A stretch of DNA of 64,000 bases from Streptomyces malaysiensis subsp. samsunensis (GCF_024519315.1 NZ_JANIIC010000005.1:214364-278363), one strand, 5' to 3'. Shown: positions 1 to 9,056, numbered from the stretch's first letter. A program made the numbers and translations. The notes: generated by a model from the letters alone, not told the origin.

Positions 1-59
1 GCTACGGGGGCTCGTACACCTCGTCACTGGAACTCCGTCGAACGAAAGCAGCCCCCCAC

Positions 60-1031
60 ATGTTCAGGATCACTTCCTCAGATACGACGGCGGACGCCGC
101 GCGCCCCCGCCGCCGACGACGCGTTCTGGCCCTCCTGGCCGCCCTGTCGCTTCCGCTGACCGGACTGCTGGCTCTCAGCGCGTCCTCCAACGCCGCCGCG
201 GGCGAGCCCGCCGCCGCCGAATGGACCACCGTCTTCCAGGACGACTTCGACGGCGCGGCGGGCACCGGTCTGAACAAGGCCGACTGGCTGTACGACATTG
301 GCACCGGCTACCCGGGCGGCGCCCCGAACTGGGGCACCGGGGAGATCGAGTCGGTCACGGACTCGACCGACAACGTCTACCACGACGGTGACGGTCACAT
401 GGTGATCAAGCCGATCCGTGACGGTTCCGGAAAGTGGACCTCCGGCCGGGTGGAGACCCAGCGCACCGACTTCGAGGCCCCGGCCGGTGGGCAGTTGGAG
501 ATCAGCGCGTCCCTCAAGCAGCCCAACCCGGAGAAGGCCCTCGGAATCTGGCCCGCCTTCTGGGCCATGGGCGCCGACGCCCGCCCGGTCGGGGCCACCA
601 ACTGGCCGAGCATCGGCGAGCTGGACATCATGGAGGCCGTCAACGGGCTGAACAAGCACTCGCACACCTTCCACTGCGGGGAGTGGGCCGGTGAGTGCCA
701 CGACCCGGACGGAATCTCCAGCGACCTGCTGCCGTGCGACGGCTGTCAGACCGACTACCACACGTACTCCGTGATCGTGGATCGCACCGACACCTCCGCC
801 GAGCAACTGCGCTTCTACCGCGACGGCAAGGAGACCTTCACGGTGAAGCAGGACCAGGTGTCCGCCGAGACCTGGAAGAAGGCGGTCGACCACGGGTTCT
901 TCGCCATCTTCAATGTGGCGGTCGGCGGCTCCTACCCGAACAAGGTCTGCGGCTGCACCTCACCCGCGGAGGACACCACCTCCGGTGAGGGAATGAGCGT
1001 GGACTGGTTCTCCGTCAAGGTGAGCAAGTAG
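60..1031 (+). CDS. Secreted GH16 family beta-glucanase
   Basis: This is a secreted glycoside hydrolase of family 16, which usually cleaves beta-1,3 or mixed beta-1,3/1,4 glucans with retention. The N-terminus has an Arg-rich n-region, a Leu/Ala hydrophobic core and a likely Ala-x-Ala cleavage near residue 47. The family signature ELDIMEAVNG is intact, so Glu187 (nucleophile), Asp189 and Glu192 (acid/base) are present. Trp-rich strands (WPAFWAMG) and a C-terminal FNVAVGG block fit the beta-jelly roll. A Cys-rich stretch (CDGC, CGC) may form disulfides. At 323 aa it is a single catalytic domain with no visible binding module. Its promoter lies mostly outside the window. A GH64-type glucanase near 9.2 kb may act on the same polymer. 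Laminarinase versus other GH16 specificity cannot be decided here. Confidence 0.9.
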   Translation: MFRITSSDTTADAARPRRRRRVLALLAALSLPLTGLLALSASSNAAAGEPAAAEWTTVFQDDFDGAAGTGLNKADWLYDIGTGYPGGAPNWGTGEIESVTDSTDNVYHDGDGHMVIKPIRDGSGKWTSGRVETQRTDFEAPAGGQLEISASLKQPNPEKALGIWPAFWAMGADARPVGATNWPSIGELDIMEAVNGLNKHSHTFHCGEWAGECHDPDGISSDLLPCDGCQTDYHTYSVIVDRTDTSAEQLRFYRDGKETFTVKQDQVSAETWKKAVDHGFFAIFNVAVGGSYPNKVCGCTSPAEDTTSGEGMSVDWFSVKVSK

Positions 1032-1066
1032 CGGCCTCTCCGGTAGGTCACCGGTAGGTGAGGAGA

Positions 1067-1102
1067 CGGAGGAGGGCGGGGTCCATACCCCGCCCTCCTC
1101 CG
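1067..1102. terminator. Bidirectional hairpin terminator
   Basis: A perfect inverted repeat with 15-bp arms (CGGAGGAGGGCGGGG and its complement) around a 6-nt loop lies between the convergent GH16 gene and the leftward polyol operon. There is no T-tract, which is usual for actinomycete terminators. Confidence 0.85.
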
Positions 1103-1141
1103 CCGTTCCGGCCCACCGCGGTCAGCTCCCGGCCTCCTCGA

Positions 1142-1606
1142 TCAGCCCTCGTAACTGCGGATGGCGGCGACCTTCTCGGCCGACGGGGAGGTCTCGTCGA
1201 AGCGCTGCGCGAGCCAGTCGTCGGTGAGCGCACGGGCGAGTTCCAGGCCGATGACGCGCTGGCCGAAGCAGAGCACCTGGGCGTTGTTGCTGAGGACCGA
1301 GCGGCGCACGGAATAGGTGTCATGGGCGGTGACCGCGCGGATGCCGGGCACCTTGTTGGCGCTGATGGCCACGCCGAGGCCGGTGCCGCACACCAGGAGG
1401 GCGCGGTCGGCCCTGCCTTCGGCGACCCGGCGGGCCGCTTCCACCGCGACATGCGGGTAGGCGGTGTGCTCGTCGCTGCCCACACCGACGTCGATGACCT
1501 CGGCGACCCGTGGGTCGGCCAGCAGATCCTTCTTGAGCGCTTCCTTGTAGTCGTAGCCGGCGTCGTCACAGCCGACGACGATCCGGAACGCGTTGGCGGT
1601 GGTCAT
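1142..1606 (-). CDS. RpiB/LacA-type sugar-phosphate isomerase
   Basis: This is the last gene of the five-gene leftward operon. The 154-aa protein has the RpiB/LacAB fold signature: an N-terminal [10 protein letters not shown] segment (usually SDHAG..K), a conserved HTAYPHVA, and the CGTGLG loop with the catalytic Cys followed by [10 protein letters not shown]. Family members interconvert aldose and ketose phosphates (ribose-5-P/ribulose-5-P, or tetrulose phosphates in erythritol and threitol catabolism). The ATG overlaps the stop of the DAK-type kinase by 4 nt, indicating translational coupling. Next to a DAK-type kinase, a tetrulose-phosphate isomerase role (EryI-like) is a reasonable inference, but ordinary ribose-5-phosphate isomerase cannot be excluded. 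Confidence 0.85.
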   Translation of the reverse strand: MTTANAFRIVVGCDDAGYDYKEALKKDLLADPRVAEVIDVGVGSDEHTAYPHVAVEAARRVAEGRADRALLVCGTGLGVAISANKVPGIRAVTAHDTYSVRRSVLSNNAQVLCFGQRVIGLELARALTDDWLAQRFDETSPSAEKVAAIRSYEG

Positions 1607-3348
1607 ACGGGTTCGCTTCCTGTCGTCGCGCGGAGGGTGGCCACGGCGGTCAGTACCGCGGCGAGTGAGGTGGCTCCGGGGTCGGGGGTGCCCACGCTGC
1701 GGTCGGCGAGGGGACGGGCGCGGCCCAGCCGGGGGCGCAGCCCCGCGGTGTTCTCGGCGGCCGTACGGGCTTCGGCGGCGGCGGACGCGTACGCCTCGGA
1801 CACCGGGGCTCCGGTCCGCAGCCGCGCCGCGAAGCCGGTGGCGAACGGCGCGAGCGCGTCGACCAGGGTCTTGTCGCCCACTTCGGCGCCGCCGAGCGAG
1901 GTGACGGCGGTGAGCGCGGCCGCGGCGGCCGACGCCAGTTCCTCGCGGCCCGGCGCCCGGTCGGCCGGCAGTGCGGCGCCGATGGCGCGCAGCGCCACCC
2001 CCCACAGCGCGCCCGAGGTGCCACCGGCCTCCGCCGCCCAGGCATCTCCGGCGGCGGCCAGCACCGCCGCCGGGGCGAGCCGGTCGGTGTGTGCCTTTTC
2101 GGCGGCCGACAGTGCCGCGTCGACGCCCTTGCACATGCCACGGCCGTGGTCGCCGTCGCCCGCCACCGCGTCCAGCCGGCCCAGGGCCTCCGCGTCCCGG
2201 TGCAGTACGTCGCGGGCGGCGCGCAGGGCGTGGACGGCCAGCTCGGCGACCTCGACCGCGGCGCCGGAGGCCGTGGCGGCGGACCGGGCCTGGCGGCGCG
2301 GGGCCGCGGCGGGCCGTACGGCGGCGCCGTCCACCGGGGGTTCCGCCGGTGGTGTCCGGCGGAAGGCGGGGGTGTCGGCCGGTGCGAGCCACAGGCGTTC
2401 CAGCTCGTCGTCCAGCCAGCTCAGGGTCAGGGAGCAACCGGCCATGTCGAGGCTGGTGACGAGTTCGCCGACCTCGGGGCGTACGGGGGTGAGGCCCGCC
2501 TCGTCCAGCAGCCGGGCCACGGCGCCCCACAGCACGTACAGCTCCTCGTACTTCGTGGCGCCGAGGCCGTTGAGGACGACCGCGACCCGCCCCTCGCCGT
2601 CCGTACCGGCGGGCCGGTCCGCCAGCAGCCCGGTCACCAGGGCGCGGGCCAGGTCCTCCGCGGTGCCCAGGGTGTCCTCGCTCACCCCCGGTTCGCCGTG
2701 GATGCCCAGCCCGAGGCCCAGGCGGCCCTCGGGGACGGTGAACAGCGGCTCGCCGGCGCCCGGCAGGGTGCAGCCGTCGAAGGCCACTCCGAGCGTGCGG
2801 GTACGGGCGTTGGTGAGCTCGGCGACGCGCACGACCTCGTCGAGGGAGGCGCCTTCCTCGGCCGCCGCCGACGCGGTCTTGAAGACGACGAAGCCGCCCG
2901 CGATGCCGCGCCGCCGGGCCGTCTGGCCGGCGGGGGCGGAGGCGATGTCGTCGGTGACGGCGAAGCAGCGGGCGGGGATCCCGTCGTCCGCCAACTGCCG
3001 TGCCGCGAGGCCGAAGTTCATCACGTCCCCGGCGTAGTTGCCGAAGAGGAAGAGGACACCGCCGCCCGCCTGTGCCGCCTCGGCGACCGAGCGGGCGCGG
3101 GCGGCCGACGGGGAGGTGAAGACATCGCCGATGACCGAGCCGTCGGCGAATCCGGGGCCGACGACACCGCAGAAGGCGGGGTAGTGGCCGGAGCCGCCGC
3201 CGGTGAGGACGGCCACCTTCCCGGTGCGGGTGGGGCGGGCGCGCACCACACCGCCGGGCACGGCCCGGACATGGTCGGGATGGGCGGCGGCGAACCCCGT
3301 GACCATGTCGTCGGCGAACCGGGCGGGGTCGTTGAAGAGCCTGGTCAT
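1603..3348 (-). CDS. Fused DhaK-DhaL type dihydroxyacetone/ketose kinase
   Basis: This 581-aa kinase fuses a DhaK-like substrate domain (about residues 1-330) to a DhaL-like ATP domain (about 370-580). The DhaK part shows [27 protein letters not shown] and HGEPG, where the substrate forms a hemiaminal with a His. The DhaL part has [13 protein letters not shown], the Asp-rich metal/ATP site, then GGTSGALWG and [12 protein letters not shown]-dependent single-chain DAK proteins phosphorylate dihydroxyacetone or, in mycobacterial threitol/erythritol pathways, D- or L-erythrulose (DerK/LerK). The neighbouring isomerase and FGGY kinase fit a C4/C5 polyol pathway better than simple dihydroxyacetone use. 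Both gene ends overlap their neighbours by 4 nt. The exact substrate is inferred. Confidence 0.88.
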   Translation of the reverse strand: MTRLFNDPARFADDMVTGFAAAHPDHVRAVPGGVVRARPTRTGKVAVLTGGGSGHYPAFCGVVGPGFADGSVIGDVFTSPSAARARSVAEAAQAGGGVLFLFGNYAGDVMNFGLAARQLADDGIPARCFAVTDDIASAPAGQTARRRGIAGGFVVFKTASAAAEEGASLDEVVRVAELTNARTRTLGVAFDGCTLPGAGEPLFTVPEGRLGLGLGIHGEPGVSEDTLGTAEDLARALVTGLLADRPAGTDGEGRVAVVLNGLGATKYEELYVLWGAVARLLDEAGLTPVRPEVGELVTSLDMAGCSLTLSWLDDELERLWLAPADTPAFRRTPPAEPPVDGAAVRPAAAPRRQARSAATASGAAVEVAELAVHALRAARDVLHRDAEALGRLDAVAGDGDHGRGMCKGVDAALSAAEKAHTDRLAPAAVLAAAGDAWAAEAGGTSGALWGVALRAIGAALPADRAPGREELASAAAAALTAVTSLGGAEVGDKTLVDALAPFATGFAARLRTGAPVSEAYASAAAEARTAAENTAGLRPRLGRARPLADRSVGTPDPGATSLAAVLTAVATLRATTGSEPV

Positions 3349-4805
3349 TGCGTGCTCCAGCCTTCGCGTGCGAGGTCGAGGGCGTGGCGGTAGGCGGCGT
3401 AGCCCTCGGCGTAGTGGTCGATCAGCCCGCGCTCGGCGGTCACGGTGCGCAGCCGGGCGCGCCAGGCGCCGGGGTCGACCTGCGTGCCCAGGGAGCGCCA
3501 GGCGACATGGGCAGCGCCGCGGATGCCCACGGCGTCGTCGCAGACCTCCAGGTCGCCCCCGAGGACACCGGCGAAGACGCGCGCCCACTCCCCGGAGCGG
3601 GCACCGCCGCCGCAGGCGGTGACGGTGCCGGTGACGCCGAGGGTTTCCATGCAGTGCCGGGCCGAGTAGGCGACGGCCTCGCACAGCGCCCGCACCAGGT
3701 CGGCACGGCCGGCCAGCGGGGAGAGCCCGTCGAACCGGCCACGGGCCCGCGGATCGACGAAGGGCGCCCGCTCGCCACTGGTGGACAGGAAGGGCAGCGC
3801 GGTGACGCCCGAGGCGCCGGGCGGGGACTGGACGAGCAGCGCGTCCAGCGCCTCGATCTTCACATCGAGCAGTTTCAGCAGCCAGTCCAGGCCCGCGGTG
3901 CCGATCATGGCGGGCATGACCCGCAGGTACCGGTTCTCGTACGGGGTCGCCAGCACCATCCCGGCCGGGTCCTCGGCCATGGCCGGGCGCGGCTCGGTGT
4001 CGAGGACCTGGGCGGCGAGGGTGGTGCCGATGATGAGGTTGCCCTCGCCCGGTTCGGCCACTCCCGAGCCGAAGGCGCAGGCCGGGATGTCGAACGGACC
4101 GGCGGAGACCGGCAGCCCCGCGGGCAGGCCGAGCCGCCGGGCGGCGTCGGGCAGCAGCCGGTGCAGGGTGCCGGACGGCGCCGGATCGGGCAGCAGCCGG
4201 CGGTGTGCGGACAGTCCGCACAGCTCCAGCGCGGTCTCGTCGTAGGTGCGGGTGGCGACGTCGAGGAACGGCTGCGAGGCGTCGGAGACATCGACGGTGA
4301 CGGCACCGGTCAGCCGCTGCACGACGGCGTCCACGCAGTATCCGGCGACCTCGGCCGCCGCCAGCCGCTCCGGCTCGTGTTCGGCCAGATGCGCCAGCAG
4401 GGGCGCGGCGGAGCCGGGGAACAGGCCGACACCGGTGCGCCGGTGCAGGGCGTGCAGGGTGCCGTCGGCGGCCCAGCGGTCGACCCGGTCCGCGGCCCGG
4501 CCGTCCATCCAGGACAGCGCGCGGCCGACCGGGGCGCCCTTGGCGTCGCGCAGCCACAGCCCGTCGCCCTGCCCGGTGAGGGCCAGGGCCTCGACCGGTT
4601 CGCCGCCCAGCTGCGCGGCGTCGCCGAGCGCCGCCCGTACGACAGTCTCCACGGTGCCCACCACGTCGTCCAGGTCCTGCTCGACGCGCTGTCCCGGCAG
4701 GGTGTAGACGGTGCTGCGGGCCTCGTGCGCGGGGGTGGTCCGGCCGTCGCGGGAGATCAGCTGGGCCTTGGTGACCGAGGTGCCGATGTCGACTCCGACG
4801 ATCAT
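3345..4805 (-). CDS. FGGY-family carbohydrate kinase
   Basis: This 486-aa sugar or polyol kinase has the N-terminal ATPase fold [13 protein letters not shown] (phosphate-1 loop) and a [13 protein letters not shown] segment. The central [22 protein letters not shown] block marks the start of the second domain, and the C-terminal [18 protein letters not shown] is the adenosine motif. Family members phosphorylate xylulose, ribulose, erythritol, glycerol or autoinducer-2. The DAK kinase, RpiB-like isomerase and RbtT/DalT-type permease nearby favour a pentitol/pentulose or erythritol substrate. Start and stop codons overlap both neighbours by 4 nt. The length is normal for the family and no key residue is obviously missing. 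Confidence 0.88.
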   Translation of the reverse strand: MIVGVDIGTSVTKAQLISRDGRTTPAHEARSTVYTLPGQRVEQDLDDVVGTVETVVRAALGDAAQLGGEPVEALALTGQGDGLWLRDAKGAPVGRALSWMDGRAADRVDRWAADGTLHALHRRTGVGLFPGSAAPLLAHLAEHEPERLAAAEVAGYCVDAVVQRLTGAVTVDVSDASQPFLDVATRTYDETALELCGLSAHRRLLPDPAPSGTLHRLLPDAARRLGLPAGLPVSAGPFDIPACAFGSGVAEPGEGNLIIGTTLAAQVLDTEPRPAMAEDPAGMVLATPYENRYLRVMPAMIGTAGLDWLLKLLDVKIEALDALLVQSPPGASGVTALPFLSTSGERAPFVDPRARGRFDGLSPLAGRADLVRALCEAVAYSARHCMETLGVTGTVTACGGGARSGEWARVFAGVLGGDLEVCDDAVGIRGAAHVAWRSLGTQVDPGAWRARLRTVTAERGLIDHYAEGYAAYRHALDLAREGWSTQ

Positions 4806-5881
4806 GGCCGGCCCCCGGTCAGCACCTCCGGATTGGCCACGTGCCGCAGCGGCTCGCCGCGCAGGAAGCGGGCGGCCTCGGCGGCGGTGATCAGGGCGGC
4901 CCGGTCGGCGGTCTGCCGGGTGGCGCCCGCCAGATGGGGCGTGGTGATGACGTTGGGGGCCTTGTGCAGCGGCCAGTCGGCCGGGGGCGGCTCGATGTCG
5001 TAGACGTCGAGGGCGAGCGCGCCGAGCCGGCCGGACTCCAGCAGACCGGGCAGCGGAGCGTAGTCGAGCAGTTCCCCGCGGGCGGAGTTGACCAGGACGG
5101 CGCCCTCGGGCAGCAGCGCGAGGTTGCCGGCGTTCAGCAGATGCCGGGTCTCGGGTGTGACACGGGCGTGCAGGCTCACCACGGAGCTGCGCCGCAGCAG
5201 GTCCTCCAGGCCGGTGAGCTCGACACCGTCGGCGTAGGCCCGGGCCGGATCCGCGTACGGGTCGGAGACGAGGACATGGGCACCGAAGGCGCGCAGCACA
5301 CGGGCGACGATCGAGCCGATGGCCCCGTAGCCGACGAGGCCGGCGGTGGCGCCGTCGAGCTCGAGACCCGCGTTGTCGTACGCGTAGTAGTCGCCACGCC
5401 AGATGCCCTCCTTGAGGGCCGCGTCGGCGTGGGTGATGCGGCGCATGGCGGCGAGGATCAGGCCGACGGCGAATTCGGCGGCAGCGGCGGCGTTGCGGCC
5501 CGGGGTGAAGGTGACGGGTATCCCGGCGGCGGTGGCCGCGGCCAGGTCCACGTTGACCGGGCCGCCGCGGGCCACCCCGATGAACTTCAGACCGGGGGAC
5601 TCGCGGATGACACGGGAGGTGAAGGGCGCCATCTGGGTGAGGGCGACACTCGCGTCACCGAGCGCCTCCAGCACCTGCTCCTCGGTGCCGCTGGCCTCCT
5701 TGACCCCGCCGTTGCCCTGCCCGTCGGCCCCCACCGGACCGAAGGGCTCGTTCGGCCAGCGGGTGCGCATGGTGCGGAAGCTCAGCCCGGCGGCGGGCAG
5801 GCCCTCGCGCAGAGCAGCGGAGAAGAGGTCGGGGGCGATGAAGTCGTCGCCGGCTACCAGGACCGTGGTCATGTCGGTCAC
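4802..5881 (-). CDS. D-isomer-specific 2-hydroxyacid dehydrogenase
   Basis: This 359-aa NAD-dependent dehydrogenase of the SerA/formate dehydrogenase superfamily has an N-terminal substrate subdomain starting TTVLVAGDDFIAPDLF, a Rossmann loop GLVGYGAIGS near residue 180, NSARGELLDY with the substrate-binding Arg, and TPHLAGAT with the catalytic His. It starts with GTG and overlaps the HAD stop by 4 nt. It may oxidise or reduce a sugar acid or hydroxy-keto acid made from the polyol; classical phosphoglycerate dehydrogenase is unlikely because there is no ACT domain and the context is catabolic. A paralogue lies near 12 kb, so two related loci sit within 13 kb. Confidence 0.85.
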   Translation of the reverse strand: MTDMTTVLVAGDDFIAPDLFSAALREGLPAAGLSFRTMRTRWPNEPFGPVGADGQGNGGVKEASGTEEQVLEALGDASVALTQMAPFTSRVIRESPGLKFIGVARGGPVNVDLAAATAAGIPVTFTPGRNAAAAAEFAVGLILAAMRRITHADAALKEGIWRGDYYAYDNAGLELDGATAGLVGYGAIGSIVARVLRAFGAHVLVSDPYADPARAYADGVELTGLEDLLRRSSVVSLHARVTPETRHLLNAGNLALLPEGAVLVNSARGELLDYAPLPGLLESGRLGALALDVYDIEPPPADWPLHKAPNVITTPHLAGATRQTADRAALITAAEAARFLRGEPLRHVANPEVLTGGRP

Positions 5882-6546
5882 TCCCCTCGGGTCTCGAGCC
5901 TGCTGAGCAGGAAGTCACGGACGGCATGGTGGTCCGAGGAACGGTAAGCGGCGGCGGCCAGGGCGTCCTCGGCGGGTGGGTACTGCGGATTGGGGATGGC
6001 CACGACGGTCATCCCGGCGGCCGCTGCGGCGCGCAGTCCGTTGCTGGAGTCCTCCACCGCCAGACAGCGCTCCGGGGCCACGCCGAGGGCGCGCGCGGCG
6101 GCCAGATAGACGTCCGGGCTCGGCTTTCCGCGCTCCACCTCGGCGCTGGAGACGGTCGCCTTGAAGTGGTGGTCGACACCGTGGTGGACGAGAACGGCGT
6201 CGATCACCCGGCGCGGTGCGGAGGAGGCGAGCGCCACGGGTGCGAGTTCGGCGGTGGCGGTGATCATCTCCCGCGCTCCGGGCAACAGGCCGATGCGGCC
6301 GTCGGCCAGGGCCTGGACCATACCGTCCACGACCTCTCGTTCGGTGCTGGTGGCGGGGTCACCCGCCGCACAGAACCGGGTGAGGTAGGCGGCCCACTCG
6401 GGGGCGCTCATCCCCTGGACGTCGCGTGTCTGCTCCGGGCCCCATGCGCGGCCGCGGGCGGCGGCGTAGGCGGCCCACAGCTCCTCCCACAGATGCTCGC
6501 TCTCGACCAGCACGCCGTCCATGTCGAAGACCACTGCGTCGGCCAT
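5878..6546 (-). CDS. HAD-superfamily sugar-phosphate phosphatase/mutase
   Basis: This is the first gene of the leftward polyol operon. The 222-aa protein has all HAD motifs: VVFDMDGVLVE (nucleophile and acid/base Asp, motif I), LASSAPRR (motif II Ser), a Lys in RGKPSPDVY (motif III) and CLAVEDSSNG (motif IV). An alpha-helical cap fills about residues 18-85, as in beta-phosphoglucomutase and sugar-phosphate phosphatases. The intact KPSPDVYL favours a small phosphosugar substrate. It is preceded by a good divergent promoter and followed by a GTGA overlap with the dehydrogenase. Overflow removal of phosphorylated intermediates or a true pathway step are both possible. Confidence 0.85.
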   Translation of the reverse strand: MADAVVFDMDGVLVESEHLWEELWAAYAAARGRAWGPEQTRDVQGMSAPEWAAYLTRFCAAGDPATSTEREVVDGMVQALADGRIGLLPGAREMITATAELAPVALASSAPRRVIDAVLVHHGVDHHFKATVSSAEVERGKPSPDVYLAAARALGVAPERCLAVEDSSNGLRAAAAAGMTVVAIPNPQYPPAEDALAAAAYRSSDHHAVRDFLLSRLETRGE

Positions 6547-6614
6547 GCGTACCCCTGATCTCCTGGCTGATGATCCTTGGCTGGACGGAGCACCGGGCGG
6601 TGCCCGTCACAGCG

Positions 6615-6643
6615 AAATTAACAGTAGCAGCGTGAGTTGTCAC
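6615..6643 (-). promoter_or_regulatory. Promoter of the polyol operon
   Basis: Read on the minus strand this is GTGACA, a 17-nt spacer and TAATTT, a good sigma-70/HrdB-like match in an unusually AT-rich stretch. It would give a leader of about 60 nt before the HAD gene. The -35 box lies inside the candidate DeoR site. Confidence 0.6.
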
Positions 6644-6650
6644 TGGTTCT
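6636..6650 (+). promoter_or_regulatory. Candidate DeoR operator, copy 1
   Basis: GTTGTCACTGGTTCT covers the -35 region of the leftward operon. It matches 11 of 15 bases of a second copy just before the permease gene, so the regulator may control both arms. Binding is inferred from the repetition and position only. Confidence 0.45.
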
Positions 6651-6682
6651 ATGTGAGAAACAAACACGGCAGGATGGTGGGC

Positions 6683-7471
6683 ATGACTACTCCCCCGTCG
6701 TCGCGCGGTGCGCGGCAGCAGCGACACCAACTGATCGTCGATCATGTTCTGGCCCAGGGGGACGCCACCGTGGCCGAACTGGTCGAGCTCACCGGCGTCA
6801 GCCTGATGACGGTCCACCGGGACATCGCCGAACTGGCGGACCGCGGCATCCTGCGCAAGTACCACGGCGGCGTCTCCGCACAGCCCTCGATGGTCTTCGA
6901 GTCCAGCTCGGACTTCCGGCTGCACTCGCACGCCGGCGAGAAGCGGGCACTGGCCCGCGCCGCCCTGCCGTTCGTGGCCCCGGGGATGTCGGTGATGCTG
7001 GACGACTCGACCTCGGCACTGGCCCTGGCGCGGCTGTTGCCCGAGGTGGGGCCGCTGACCGTGGTGACCAACTACCGCTTGATCACCGAGGAGCTGAGGG
7101 GGGCCGAGGGCATCCGGCTGATCTGTGTGGGCGGCGAGTACTCGCGCACCCATGACTCATGGATCGGCCTGCCGGCGATGGACATGATCAGCGGCATCTC
7201 CGCCGATCTGAGCGTGCTCTCCACCTCCGCGATGACCGCGGGCATGACCTTCCACCAGGAGCAGGAGATCGTCAGCATCAAGCGGGCGACCCGGCAGGCG
7301 GGCGCGCGGAGCGTGCTGCTCATGGACCACAGCAAGGTGGGCCGGCGCGCACTGCACCGGCTGGAGAGCGTGGACTCCTTCGACCACGTTCTGCTGACCG
7401 GTCCGGTGGACGAGGAGCTGGTGCGGGAGATGCGCGAGCTCACGGATGTGAGGGTCGTCGAGACCGAGTAG
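6683..7471 (+). CDS. DeoR-family transcriptional repressor
   Basis: This 262-aa regulator has an N-terminal DeoR winged helix-turn-helix (DATVAELVELTGVSLMTVHRDIAEL, split here as a description of about residues 25-50). It then has a C-terminal DeoR sensor domain of the sugar-isomerase fold with MLDDSTSALALARLLP, VVTNYR and a terminal DHSKVGRRAL block typical of phosphosugar effectors. The ATG was chosen because it sits behind the purine-rich AGGATGGTGGGC; an in-frame ATG three codons upstream lacks a clear ribosome binding site. It is divergent from the catabolic operon and directly upstream of the permease. It is most likely a repressor released by a phosphorylated intermediate of the polyol pathway. 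Confidence 0.88.
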   Translation: MTTPPSSRGARQQRHQLIVDHVLAQGDATVAELVELTGVSLMTVHRDIAELADRGILRKYHGGVSAQPSMVFESSSDFRLHSHAGEKRALARAALPFVAPGMSVMLDDSTSALALARLLPEVGPLTVVTNYRLITEELRGAEGIRLICVGGEYSRTHDSWIGLPAMDMISGISADLSVLSTSAMTAGMTFHQEQEIVSIKRATRQAGARSVLLMDHSKVGRRALHRLESVDSFDHVLLTGPVDEELVREMRELTDVRVVETE

Positions 7472-7485
7472 TTATCACTGATCAT
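7471..7485 (+). promoter_or_regulatory. Candidate DeoR operator, copy 2
   Basis: GTTATCACTGATCAT begins on the last base of the regulator stop codon, upstream of the permease promoter. It resembles the copy in the divergent promoter region (GTTGTCACTGGTTCT). Confidence 0.4.
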
Positions 7486-7505
7486 CGTTATTTTTACCAG
7501 GACCC

Positions 7506-7534
7506 TTGATATTTCTCTCGGCTCGCTTGAGTAT
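7506..7534 (+). promoter_or_regulatory. Possible promoter of the permease gene
   Basis: TTGATA, a 17-nt spacer and GAGTAT lie about 40 nt before the permease ATG. The -35 match is good and the -10 match is only partial, so this is tentative. Confidence 0.35.
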
Positions 7535-7575
7535 CTGCGGTCGTACTCCGTCCTCACCTCAGAGTGGAGGTAGCG

Positions 7576-8859
7576 ATGCCGAAACCCTTGGTCCTGGGTT
7601 ATCTGGGCGTGCTCCTTTTCATGATCGGCGATGGTGTCGAATCCGGGTTCATCGCCCCGTATATGGCCGACCACGGCGCGGCAACAGACGTAAGAGCCGG
7701 ATACGTCATCACCGTGTACGGCATCGCCGTCATGCTGGCGTCGTGGTTCTCCGGCGCGCTCTGCCAGGTGTGGGGGCCGCGCCGGGTGATGTGGACGGGC
7801 CTGGTGATCTGGGCCGTCTTCGACGCCGCGTACCTGCTCTTCGCACTGGGCACCGAGAACTACCCGATGATGTTGCTCTTCTACGGCATCCGGGGCTTCG
7901 GCTACCCGCTCTTCGCGTTCGGCTTCCTCGTATGGATCACCAACACCGCACCGCAGGCCCGGCTGGGCACCGCGGTGGGATGGTTCTACTTCGCCTTCAC
8001 GGGCGGTCTGCCCACCCTCGGCTCGCTGTGGTCGAGCCTGACGATCCCCTCGTTCGGCCGCCTGGGCACGCTGTGGTCGGCACTCGTCCTCATCCTCATC
8101 GGCGGCGCCATCGCCCTGGTCGGCGCCCGGCGGAGGCCCGGCGGTGACCGGATGGCACCGCCGGAGGTCACCACCGGTGAGAGCCTGCTCAACTCCGTCT
8201 CCATCATCTGGACCCATCCGCGGGTGCTGGTGGGCTGCCTGGTCCGGATCATCAACACGGCCCCGGAGTTCGGCATGCTGGTGTATCTGCCGCGGATCTT
8301 CTCCGACGACGTCGGATTCGGCGAGGACAAGTGGCTCCAGCTGCTGGCGATCATCTACGGCACGAACATCTTCTTCAACCTCATCTTCGGTGTCCTCTCC
8401 GACCGCATCGGCTGGCGCACCACCATCGCGGGCTTCGGCGCGCTGGGCTGTGCGATCAGCGTCACGACGCTGTACTTCGTACCGACCTGGCTCGGCCCGG
8501 ACTACTACTGGGTCGCGGTGCTCGCGGGCATGTTCTACGGGGCGACGCTCGCGGGATTCGTCCCCATCTCGGCGCTCATCCCGTCCATGGCGCCGGAGAA
8601 CAAGGGCGGTTCGATGGCCCTGCTCAACCTGGGCGCGGGCGGCGCGGCCTTCGTCGGCCCGGCCATCGCCAGCCTCTTCCTCCCCCTCGTCGGCGCCGGC
8701 GGAGTCACCGTGATCTTCCTCGCCCTCTACCTGGTCGCCCTCGTGCTGACCCTTCTGCTGAAGCTGCCCGGAGAGCAGGGCGGCGGGCAGCCCGTCCCGG
8801 ACTCGACGGGCGGTCAGGAGCACCGGACCGGCGCGGCCCCGACCGCCACCTCCGCCTGA
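7576..8859 (+). CDS. MFS polyol permease, RbtT/DalT/CsbX type
   Basis: This 427-aa transporter has about 12 hydrophobic segments and the MFS-type FSGALCQVWGPRRVMW loop between TM2 and TM3. The N-terminus (LGYLGVLLFMIGDGVESGFIAPY) and the segment GFGYPLFAFGFLVWI resemble the ribitol/arabitol permease group (RbtT, DalT) and CsbX. It likely imports a pentitol or related polyol across the cell membrane. The ATG follows GGAGG by 5 nt. It shares a candidate operator with the divergent catabolic operon, so uptake and breakdown are probably co-regulated. The C-terminal 35 residues are hydrophilic and cytoplasmic. Confidence 0.85.
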   Translation: MPKPLVLGYLGVLLFMIGDGVESGFIAPYMADHGAATDVRAGYVITVYGIAVMLASWFSGALCQVWGPRRVMWTGLVIWAVFDAAYLLFALGTENYPMMLLFYGIRGFGYPLFAFGFLVWITNTAPQARLGTAVGWFYFAFTGGLPTLGSLWSSLTIPSFGRLGTLWSALVLILIGGAIALVGARRRPGGDRMAPPEVTTGESLLNSVSIIWTHPRVLVGCLVRIINTAPEFGMLVYLPRIFSDDVGFGEDKWLQLLAIIYGTNIFFNLIFGVLSDRIGWRTTIAGFGALGCAISVTTLYFVPTWLGPDYYWVAVLAGMFYGATLAGFVPISALIPSMAPENKGGSMALLNLGAGGAAFVGPAIASLFLPLVGAGGVTVIFLALYLVALVLTLLLKLPGEQGGGQPVPDSTGGQEHRTGAAPTATSA

Positions 8860-8892
8860 GCCCCGCGCTGCCGGGTGCCCCCGCGCCGGTCG

Positions 8893-8942
8893 GCCGGAAC
8901 CGCGAGGGGCCCCGGCCGGCCGGGGCCCCTCGCGGTTCCGGC
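8893..8942 (+). terminator. 50-bp perfect palindrome, terminator
   Basis: A perfect 50-bp inverted repeat beginning GCCGGAACCGCGAGG starts about 34 nt after the permease stop. It would form a very long stem with almost no loop, an I-shaped terminator of actinomycete type. Confidence 0.8.
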
Positions 8943-9011
8943 GCCGTGCCCATCGGCCCTATGCGTTCGGGCGGTTGGCCAGCGCACCTTCATCTCTTGA
9001 AGACAGACTTC

Positions 9012-9056
9012 TTGACAAGGACATGAAACGCGACAACTCTTCGAGAGAGCGCTCTC
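9012..9056 (+). promoter_or_regulatory. Promoter region with LacI-type palindrome before the glucanase
   Basis: A TTGACA -35-like box at 9012-9017 is followed by the perfect palindrome GAGAGCGCTCTC at 9045-9056. The palindrome resembles the GAGCGCTC core of actinomycete LacI-family operators such as the CebR site. It lies about 110 nt upstream of the glucanase start, where a bound repressor would block transcription. A clear -10 box is not visible. Confidence 0.5.

Noticed and set aside
1058..3037. Long plus-strand open frame opposite the DAK kinase and RpiB genes
   Set aside because: Low-complexity Arg/Ser/Ala product, no domain, no ribosome binding site. It is an antisense shadow caused by high GC.
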